A stretch of DNA of 13,106 bases from Hyphomicrobiales bacterium. Lineage in GTDB: Bacteria; Pseudomonadota; Alphaproteobacteria; Rhizobiales; Beijerinckiaceae. Every line of letters starts with the position of its first letter. The first letter of the stretch is position 1. The notes under the pieces were generated by a model that was given only the letters and a program-made list of their open reading frames with translations, was not told the DNA's origin and ran no database searches. Below are positions 8,044 through 13,106 of this stretch, in pieces. The translations under genes were made by a program, and so were the position numbers. The stretch spans positions 1-13,106 of the forward strand of contig JAQGKN010000277.1 in assembly GCA_028290085.1 (NCBI GenBank). The letters run 5' to 3'.

Positions 8044-8058
8044 GCATATGTCGTGCCG
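8044..8058 (-). promoter_or_regulatory. Sigma-54-like -24/-12 element upstream of the Bug receptor gene
   Basis: The minus strand reads CGGCACG-ACAT-ATGC. The invariant GG (8056-8057) and GC (8044-8045) are exactly ten bases apart as RpoN promoters require, and GGCACG matches the consensus; the two mismatches are C for T before GG and A for T in TTGC. The predicted start near 8033 leaves a leader of about 30 bases before ATG 8001. No enhancer-binding protein gene is in the window. Confidence 0.3.
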
Positions 8059-8088
8059 AAAGTGCTGGATGACCAACGCCCCCGACGA

Positions 8089-8742
8089 TCAACGGATTTC
8101 GGAGGGGTCAAGCCAGCCGCGAGAGGCGCCGTAACGAACGATTTCCGCGCGTGAGCGCAAGCAAATTTTCGTGGTCGCCCGCGCTCTATAGGTCTCGATC
8201 GTCTTGACGCTGACGTCCATGCGGGCAGCTATTTCCTTGTTGCTGAAGCCTTGAGCCGTCAGCCGTAAGACGGACTCTTCGCGGGGACTCAGCTCTTCAA
8301 GAGCTACGCTCTGGCCCGGGCGCACATCGGCGAGCGCCTGTTCGGCAACGGCTGGATCGAGATAGACGCCGCCGTCGACCACAGCGCGAACCGCGCGCAC
8401 CAGATCGTCCGCAGCGGAGCGCTTCAGCACGTAGCCGCGCGCGCCCGCATTCAGCAGCGGCTGCACGTAAGCCCGGCTCTCATTCACAGTCAGCGCAATC
8501 AGCTTCACCGCTGGAAACGCTTCAACGATCTGCTGCGCGAGGCAAAGGCCGCTCAAATCGGGCAACGAGAGATCCATGATCACGACGTCGGGGCTGGCCT
8601 CGGCTACCATCACAAGACCATCGGCGCCGCAGGTTGCCCTGCCCACGACGGTGACATCCGGCACGCTCCGCAAGAGAGCCGCAATGCCTGCCATGACGAT
8701 CGGGTGATCGTCGATAAGGCCGATGCGAATGCTACCCGTCAT
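8089..8742 (-). CDS. NarL/FixJ-family two-component response regulator
   Basis: It is a DNA-binding transcription regulator activated by phosphorylation. The 217-residue protein has a receiver domain at 5-121 with acidic pocket D11-D12, phosphoacceptor D57 in VVIMDLSLPD, the switch T85 and K107. A LuxR-type helix-turn-helix follows at 149-206 (LSPREESVLRLTAQGFSNKEIAARM, VSVKTIETYRARATTK). ATG at 8742 has AGAGG five bases upstream and overlaps the last 11 bases of the kinase reading frame, indicating translational coupling. The much longer open frame upstream is excluded because it runs through the kinase ATPase domain. Likely targets are the adjacent Bug gene or the porin, but no operator assignment can be made. 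Confidence 0.93.
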   Translation of the reverse strand: MTGSIRIGLIDDHPIVMAGIAALLRSVPDVTVVGRATCGADGLVMVAEASPDVVIMDLSLPDLSGLCLAQQIVEAFPAVKLIALTVNESRAYVQPLLNAGARGYVLKRSAADDLVRAVRAVVDGGVYLDPAVAEQALADVRPGQSVALEELSPREESVLRLTAQGFSNKEIAARMDVSVKTIETYRARATTKICLRSRAEIVRYGASRGWLDPSEIR

Positions 8743-9085
8743 CACTGCCTCTTTCCTGAAGTGGAACCTCGATGAAAAGGGTTGTTCCCTGGTCGGGCGC
8801 GGACTCGATACGCAGGCTTCCCGCGAGGATGGCAAGGCGCTCACGAATGCTGGATAGGCCGAGCTTGTAGTCGGTTTCGCTACTTGAGGCGACGTTAGCG
8901 GCCGTGAATCCGCAACCGTCGTCTTCCACGACAACGTGCAACACATCTGCGCGCCGTTCGAGGATCACGCTCGCAGTTGTAGCGGATGCGTGTTTGAGGA
9001 TGTTCGTGAAGGCTTCCTGTGCGATGCGAAACACCGCCGTTTCGATGTTGGAGGGAAGTCTCTCCGAAAGCCCTACGGCCTGCAC
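8732..9085 (-). CDS. ATP-binding (HATPase_c) part of the split sensor kinase
   Basis: This frame holds the catalytic ATPase domain of the kinase whose N-terminal part is the next entry. It shows an N-box FRIAQEAFTNILKHA, a G1 box VVEDDGCGF and a G2-like region GLSSIRERLAILAGSL with QGTT and IEVPL at the end. The nominal GTG start at 9085 is almost certainly not real. Reading the same frame back to about 9139 gives the 18 residues ALSALACDLSLRHSVIFD, which continue naturally from DDLGLAR in the other frame. The two pieces therefore represent one gene of about 719 codons interrupted by a one-base loss. It overlaps the response-regulator start by 11 bases. Whether any protein is made from this part alone is unknown. 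Confidence 0.8.
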   Translation of the reverse strand: MQAVGLSERLPSNIETAVFRIAQEAFTNILKHASATTASVILERRADVLHVVVEDDGCGFTAANVASSSETDYKLGLSSIRERLAILAGSLRIESAPDQGTTLFIEVPLQERGSDDG

Positions 9086-9111
9086 GTCGAAGATAACGGA
9101 ATGACGCAGGC

Positions 9112-10890
9112 TCAGATCGCAGGCGAGCGCAGAAAGTGCCGCGCGAGACCGAGATCATCGAGCGCGGCGGGCCGGAGATCGACGGCGGCTCGGTGAATGT
9201 CCCGGCTGATCTGCAAGGTGAGCGACTCAAGCCACACGATTCGCTCACGCAGAGAAGTCTCCGAAATCAGATCCTGTTCGAGGCTCTTCAATCCGAGGGA
9301 AAGGCCGGTCAGACTTTGTCCGACCTGATCGTGGAGTTCTCGCGCAATTCGTCGCTGTTCGTTTTCCTGCGCGGCTGCAAGGCGCTTCATAAGAATCACG
9401 CGTTCAGCCTGCGCGCGCTTGGCGACATCCACATCTGCGAGCACGCCCTGGACGATATTGACCCGGGAACGCTGTGGCGAGTCCGCCTCATCACTTCCGC
9501 TTCGACCGGCCGCGCGCAGCCACCGATAGGAACCATTGGGCTCGGGCACGCGAAATTCGACGTCGAGCGGCAGCCCGCGCTGGCAGCAATCGTCCATGGC
9601 CTTGCGCACGCGCCTGCGGTCGGCCGAGTAGACGGCTGCGAAGAAAAGGGTCGCCGGCCAGATCGGGTCCGAACCGCCGCCCGGTGCGGCTGGCAGGCGC
9701 ATCAGCGCTTTCGTTTGCGCAGATCCCGAAACAGTGCCCGCATCGAGTTCGAGACGCCAGGTCCCGAGTTCTGCTGCCTCGATTGCCATGGCGGCACGCT
9801 CCTCGCTGAGGGTGAGCCGGATCGCAGCATATTCGTCATGTTCACGACGGCTCGCTTCCAGCGTCCGCGCCGTGACATGAGACAGCCCGCCAGCCAGCAA
9901 AACGCAAAGTGTGCAGCTGGCGATCAGGAGGCCCGTGGATCTTGAGACCGGACCGTTCAACGCCTCGCTAGGCACGCCGAAGTGCACCGTCCAGCCGCTC
10001 GTCGCCGGCAGGCGCTGATACAGCGTCACGACTTCGACACCGCTTGCCGCGACACCCTTGTATTCACCCTTCGGCGCACTGGCGATCGCGGAGCGGACTG
10101 CCTCGCTCGCAGGGCGCCCGAAATCGTTGTTGCCATCGCTGCGCGCAATGATATTGCCGCGCGCATCGATGATTGCGCCGATCCAATCCGGGGGCGCGCC
10201 TGCCTTGTTCAAGATACCCCTGATCTCGGCAGGCGACATTCCGATGGTCAGGACCAAACGCACCTGATCTTCGCGGATGATCGGGACCGAGAGCGAAACC
10301 AGACGCCTCCCACTGACGGTCCCGATGAATCCCACACCCCCGATCGAGGGCTGCTTTGTGCTGACCGCTTGCTCGAAGCTGCTGCGGTCGGCCACTGGCC
10401 CGAGCGGATGACCGAGCCTGCGAAGGATGTTCATTTGCTGGATACCGTTGATATCAGCCAATGAAACTGTTTGCCACAATGGGCGGTTCTGCGCGATGCG
10501 CTGCGCTGTGATGTAGAAACGATCGAGTCTGGGTTCGTCCAGCGATGGCAGAACCGCCAGCGCCTGTGCCACGTCCACTTCCTTGCGTAGCGCCGCAGTC
10601 ACGCGATCCACTACCCTCTCGAGTGTGCTGGCTGCATCCCGGCGCGCGGCCGCGCGACTCGATTCGGCCAGCAGAAATGCAACAGACGCGCCGAAGAGAA
10701 GCAGAGGAATGATCGCGGCGAGCACAAGCGATGTTACGAGGCCCCCGCTCCGCGTCTGACCTGGCAATCCGCCTGACAAACTGCGCGCGTGTGAGGGGTT
10801 CGTCGCCCTGACACGCCCGGGGATTGCCAGCCCACTCCCGCTTGGTTTCTTATGCCACCGATTTAATATCGACATGCAAAACAGTGTCAC
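9112..10890 (-). CDS. Membrane sensor histidine kinase, N-terminal part (dCache-PAS-HisKA_3), truncated by frameshift
   Basis: It senses a signal in the periplasm and phosphorylates the adjacent regulator. In the 592-residue frame, TM1 is 51-76 and TM2 about 319-337, enclosing a periplasmic sensor of about 240 residues of dCache type (SLADINGIQQMN, then GAIIDARGNIIARS). A PAS domain occupies about 360-490 (AELGTWRLELDAG, then FRVPEPNGSYRWLRA). The HisKA_3 dimerisation/phosphotransfer helix pair is at 505-575, with phosphoacceptor H520 in ARELHDQVGQSL. DLRPAALDDLGLAR is canonical, but the frame then reads eight unrelated residues to TGA at 9112 and lacks the ATPase domain, which continues in the -1 frame. 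The start is uncertain: GTG 10890 or ATG 10875, neither with a good ribosome-binding site. Confidence 0.85.
   Translation of the reverse strand: MTLFCMSILNRWHKKPSGSGLAIPGRVRATNPSHARSLSGGLPGQTRSGGLVTSLVLAAIIPLLLFGASVAFLLAESSRAAARRDAASTLERVVDRVTAALRKEVDVAQALAVLPSLDEPRLDRFYITAQRIAQNRPLWQTVSLADINGIQQMNILRRLGHPLGPVADRSSFEQAVSTKQPSIGGVGFIGTVSGRRLVSLSVPIIREDQVRLVLTIGMSPAEIRGILNKAGAPPDWIGAIIDARGNIIARSDGNNDFGRPASEAVRSAIASAPKGEYKGVAASGVEVVTLYQRLPATSGWTVHFGVPSEALNGPVSRSTGLLIASCTLCVLLAGGLSHVTARTLEASRREHDEYAAIRLTLSEERAAMAIEAAELGTWRLELDAGTVSGSAQTKALMRLPAAPGGGSDPIWPATLFFAAVYSADRRRVRKAMDDCCQRGLPLDVEFRVPEPNGSYRWLRAAGRSGSDEADSPQRSRVNIVQGVLADVDVAKRAQAERVILMKRLAAAQENEQRRIARELHDQVGQSLTGLSLGLKSLEQDLISETSLRERIVWLESLTLQISRDIHRAAVDLRPAALDDLGLARHFLRSPAI
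9139..9140 (-). other. Probable one-base deletion splitting the sensor kinase
   Basis: On the minus strand the coding sequence reads GCG CGG CAC TTT. One extra G in the GG run (GCG CGG GCA CTT TCT) would restore A-R-A-L-S-A-L and join the two frames into a standard kinase of about 719 residues. No canonical slippery heptamer is seen. The cause could be sequencing error, a real inactivating mutation or, less likely, programmed shifting. Confidence 0.75.
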
Positions 10891-10928
10891 GATCTGCGTG
10901 GCTGTGTCGACCTTTATGATGCAGCTTC

Positions 10929-10948
10929 AGGTTCGTTTCCTGCAACCT
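10929..10948. promoter_or_regulatory. Inverted repeat upstream of the kinase gene
   Basis: AGGTT (10929-10933) and AACCT (10944-10948) form a dyad with a ten-base spacer, 39-58 bases before the kinase GTG. The left arm is part of TCAGGT (10927-10932), the hexamer that recurs at the right end of the window. It is short and could be coincidental. Confidence 0.2.
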
Positions 10949-10981
10949 AAATAGCAAAGTCCACGCTCGCTTTTCTCATGT

Positions 10982-11008
10982 AAAAAAGGGGGCGGCTTTC
11001 ACCGCCCC
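10982..11008 (-). terminator. Strong Rho-independent terminator
   Basis: On the minus strand GGGGCGG (11008-11002) and CCGCCCC (10995-10989) form a perfect 7-bp GC stem with a six-base loop, TGAAAG. After one further C (10988) comes a run of six T (10987-10982). This is a textbook intrinsic terminator for leftward transcription. It lies about 170 bases beyond the porin stop and about 90 bases before the kinase start, so it insulates the kinase operon from porin transcription or ends a small transcript of its own. Confidence 0.85.
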
Positions 11009-11128
11009 AGTTTGGTGCCGGGTCTTTAAAACCGACGCGTACGGGCGGGGAAGCGACCGCTTTCCAACCACCCAAGATCATGAATTCATCGTGCTGTAAC
11101 CGGCGCCGGCATGGCAGCGTCGTAAGGA

Positions 11129-11153
11129 GGCTCCGCGGCAGTTTCGCGGAGCC
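11129..11153. terminator. Hairpin terminator downstream of the porin
   Basis: GGCTCCGCG (11129-11137) and CGCGGAGCC (11145-11153) form a perfect 9-bp stem with a seven-base loop, 26 bases past the porin stop. The T-rich tail, TTATTTT at 11154-11160, is on the plus strand; on the minus strand the stem is followed by TCCTTACG. It probably ends porin transcription but is oriented better for rightward transcripts. Confidence 0.6.
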
Positions 11154-11179
11154 TTATTTTGTAACTTCAGATTGTCAGA

Positions 11180-12709
11180 TCAGAAGGTGCGCTCGACGCG
11201 CATGCGGCCCGTCCAGTTCCCTGCGCGCTCGCGGGTCACGACAGTCCCCGTCGTGCCGTCGAACTTGTTGTTAGCCGTGTTCGTCGTGTCGAGAACGAAG
11301 CGACGCACGTCCTGGTCCACGCGCGCGTACAGCACTTCCACGCCGATCTCGAAGTTTTTAATGGGAAGCCAGGCGACCTGCGTTCCCACGTTCCAGACCT
11401 TGGCGTCGCCGAAGGCCCCCACGGCGCCGTAAGGCAGAGCCTTCGAGGAAGTCGTACCATCGATCTGGCCGTATGTGGCCAGGAAGGAGTGGCGGATAGT
11501 GGGCGTCCAGTAGTGCGTGTAGAGCGCCGCGATATCCCACGATTTGAGCGTCTCGATACTGCCGTTTCCGCTGGAATCGACCGCATTGATCCAGGACGGA
11601 TGGTTCACGACGAAGCCACCGACGTTGAGTTTCGTGTCCGAAGATTTAAAGCTTGTCCAGTTGGTGGTGTATTCTGTCATGCCGTTTGCATAGGCGCCGT
11701 TCAAATATAGAACGTCACCTGCCGCGATCATCGGCATGTTGAGTTTGAGACCAGCGCCGACAGCATAGACCGTCTTGTCCTGATTGTAGGATGCGGAAGA
11801 GTTCACGCCGACGGCCTTGCCGACCGCACCCATGACCTCCGCCGTACCCCAGCCCTGGCTCAGAGTGATGTTGCCGTTGAGCTGCGGCATGTTGTTGTAG
11901 GCATAGGCAGCGCCGAGGTTGTTGAGCGGCGTAGACGACGTGCCGAGTGTGAACCCGCCAACGGACGACGCGGCATTTCCAGCAGAGGTCACGCCGCCTG
12001 CCGTCGTGTCGGAGGGATCGTGGACGGCGATGGTGGCGCTGTAGCCTCCGCCGAGAATGGCGGTATAGGCGAGCTGCTTTGCACCGTTGGCAAAGGAGGC
12101 CCAATGACCGGCACCGTAGAAAGTGCTGGGCATGAAGGAGAAGTTGTCCCTCGCGGCGCCGAAGGTGAAGCCGGCAAAGCGGATGTAGGCAGCTTCCAGC
12201 GTCGGTGACGCGGAGCTGGCGGACAGTCCGGGGCCGGCTGCGGAGAGCACGCCGGTGGTGCGGGCAAGGCGCAGCGCGAGAACAGTCTGCACTGTGCCCC
12301 AGGCCGTCTGCGTGCGTGCATCGAGATCAACGCGGCCGCGTGCTTCCCAACCGTAGCGATTCACTGCATCGCGGCTCGTCGCAAGGGTGTTCAGCCTGGC
12401 GCCGCTCACGGAGTCGATACCCGCGCCCGGGGGAACATAGGCCACCGCAGGCGGCCCCACCCTGGAGGCGGTACCGAGACCGGAATAGATGTTCTGAGCG
12501 CCCGAGAACGCGTAGTCGGCACGAACGCGACCACCGATCTTGATGCAAGTGTCGGTGCCCGGAATAAAGAAGAAGCCCGCACCATAGGCGTCGCAGACTT
12601 TGACGTAGGCGACAGGCGCCGCTTTGCGCATCGGCAAATCGGCGGCCTGTGCGGCCGATATTGTTATAAGTCCCGCGGCGGAGCCGAGGAGTACCGTGAC
12701 GAATTTCAT
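11180..12709 (-). CDS. Outer-membrane porin, Porin_2 family (rhizobial type)
   Basis: It forms a passive diffusion channel in the outer membrane. The 509-residue product has a Sec signal peptide, MKFVTVLLGSAAGLITISAAQA, cleaved before ADLPMRKA. Next come the family hallmarks VKVCDAYGAGFFFIPGTD TCIKIGGRVRADYAFSG (37-70), with C39 and C55, and the rest is Gly/Ser/Tyr/Asn-rich alternating beta-strand sequence. The last residue is Phe (RMRVERTF), the outer-membrane assembly signal, and WEARGRVDLDARTQTAWGTVQ is typical of alphaproteobacterial porins. ATG 12709 is supported by AGGAG six bases upstream and by the signal peptide, although the frame is open another 85 codons. Length is normal for the family. 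It is monocistronic: it has its own leader and is followed by two terminators. Confidence 0.94.
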   Translation of the reverse strand: MKFVTVLLGSAAGLITISAAQAADLPMRKAAPVAYVKVCDAYGAGFFFIPGTDTCIKIGGRVRADYAFSGAQNIYSGLGTASRVGPPAVAYVPPGAGIDSVSGARLNTLATSRDAVNRYGWEARGRVDLDARTQTAWGTVQTVLALRLARTTGVLSAAGPGLSASSASPTLEAAYIRFAGFTFGAARDNFSFMPSTFYGAGHWASFANGAKQLAYTAILGGGYSATIAVHDPSDTTAGGVTSAGNAASSVGGFTLGTSSTPLNNLGAAYAYNNMPQLNGNITLSQGWGTAEVMGAVGKAVGVNSSASYNQDKTVYAVGAGLKLNMPMIAAGDVLYLNGAYANGMTEYTTNWTSFKSSDTKLNVGGFVVNHPSWINAVDSSGNGSIETLKSWDIAALYTHYWTPTIRHSFLATYGQIDGTTSSKALPYGAVGAFGDAKVWNVGTQVAWLPIKNFEIGVEVLYARVDQDVRRFVLDTTNTANNKFDGTTGTVVTRERAGNWTGRMRVERTF

Positions 12710-12760
12710 TGCGCTCTCCTGAAAGACCTCTTTGCAGGCCACGGGCGTTTTCCGCCGGCT

Positions 12761-12780
12761 TGCTTTTCTTTTGCTTTTGC
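12761..12780 (-). promoter_or_regulatory. A-rich repeat in the porin mRNA leader
   Basis: The minus strand reads GCAAAAGCAAAAGAAAAGCA, two and a half copies of a GCAAAA unit, about 50 bases before the porin start codon. Unstructured A-R-N repeats of this sort can bind Hfq or help translation; that function is inference. Confidence 0.3.
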
Positions 12781-13044
12781 CCGCGCACCTGAAGGTGTAC
12801 GAGGTTCGTTTTTTCACTTCGTGTGCGGGAGGGAGAGGATGACGAGCAATGTCACTGGGGCGCAGCACCCTTTTCGAGCGCATGTGCATCCATCGCATCA
12901 CTGGAGGTCTTGCCGCAGTGCAAAGGTTAGCTCTGCTTCGGCGACCGACTTGCGAACGGCGCACCGAGACTTCCCTGCAACAACGGAATCACCAGCTCAT
13001 TTCTCCGTTCCGAAGCACTCACGCATGTTGAGTTTTTTCAGATC

Positions 13045-13092
13045 GTCAGGTAGTCGGGAAATTGCTCAGGTTGTGTCAGGTATTACCTGACA
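13045..13092. promoter_or_regulatory. Operator-like array of TCAGGT half-sites with a 19-bp palindrome
   Basis: TCAGGT occurs exactly at 13046-13051, 13066-13071 and 13076-13081, and inverted as ACCTGA at 13085-13090. The last two form TGTCAGGTATTACCTGACA (13074-13092), a perfect dyad of 9-bp arms around one base. The direct copies are 20 and 10 bases apart, so they face the same side of the helix. This is typical of a cooperative binding site for a dimeric repressor such as a TetR, GntR or MarR protein. Which gene it controls (porin, about 370 bases away, or a gene beyond the window) is unknown. Confidence 0.6.
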
Positions 13093-13106
13093 TCCCACGT
13101 GCCGCT

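Larger units (their letters stand above)
12710..13106. other. Long intergenic region upstream of the porin
   Basis: No convincing gene is seen on either strand in these 397 bases. It holds the porin leader, with a small CACCT-GA-AGGTG hairpin at 12786-12797 and an A-rich tract on the minus strand at 12761-12780, and at its far end the TCAGGT operator-like array. The porin promoter must lie here, but I cannot pick one -35/-10 pair with confidence. Confidence 0.6.

Noticed and set aside
8743..8946. A 68-residue N-terminal extension of the response regulator
   Set aside because: It lies wholly within the kinase ATPase domain in another frame; the receiver domain starts right after ATG 8742, which has a ribosome-binding site.
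9130..9150. Programmed -1 ribosomal frameshifting to produce the full kinase
   Set aside because: No X-XXY-YYZ slippery heptamer is present at the junction; a simple base loss explains the sequence better.
10947..11081. A 44-codon minus-strand frame starting at ATG 11081 and passing through the strong terminator
   Set aside because: Its coding would have to cross the terminator stem and T run, there is no good ribosome-binding site, and the peptide has no recognisable features.
12710..12964. An 85-residue N-terminal extension of the porin
   Set aside because: It would bury the signal peptide, and ATG 12709 has an ideal AGGAG.
13074..13092. Lux box for a quorum-sensing LuxR protein
   Set aside because: A lux box has ACCTG outside and CAGGT inside-right with about ten bases between; here the arms are in the opposite order with a one-base centre.

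Overview
The window looks like chromosome of an alphaproteobacterium of the Hyphomicrobiales (Bradyrhizobium/Rhodopseudomonas-like). The base composition is GC-rich, there is a Porin_2-family porin with the rhizobial-type mature N-terminus, the MlaE permease carries a fused STAS domain, and there is a Bug/TctC-type receptor. The genus is an inference from protein style; no rRNA, tRNA, insertion sequence, CRISPR array or phage gene is visible.

Layout, left to right. At 1-209 (+) is the 3' end of a 1-Cys (Prx6-type) peroxiredoxin. It converges, over a bidirectional hairpin terminator (219-248), on a minus-strand block that fills the rest of the window. That block, read in transcription order from the right, contains: (i) a porin (11180-12709) with a roughly 400-base upstream region; (ii) two hairpin terminators; (iii) a sensor histidine kinase that is broken by an apparent one-base frameshift near 9139, and its overlapping NarL/FixJ response regulator (8089-8742); (iv) an orphan tripartite-tricarboxylate-type substrate-binding protein (6970-8001); (v) a lipid-transport operon consisting of a secreted protein of unknown function, a STAS-MlaE permease, an MlaF-type ATPase and an MCE protein fused to a PqiC-like auxiliary domain (3241-6847); and (vi) a formylglycine-generating enzyme translationally coupled to a Tat-exported sulfatase (275-2955).

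How the genes work together. The FGE would convert the sulfatase active-site Cys to formylglycine in the cytoplasm before the folded enzyme leaves through Tat. The Mla-type operon would move lipid between the inner membrane and the periplasm or outer membrane. The kinase/regulator pair probably senses a periplasmic solute and may control the adjacent substrate-binding protein, but as read here the kinase dimerisation/phosphotransfer domain and ATPase domain lie in different frames.

No wholly new system is evident. The points most worth a second look are: a tight array of four TCAGGT half-sites including a 19-bp perfect palindrome at the right edge, the split kinase, the MCE-PqiC fusion, the CTAGR sulfatase motif next to a dedicated FGE, a possible small-RNA locus between porin and kinase, and a sigma-54-like promoter in front of the Bug receptor gene.
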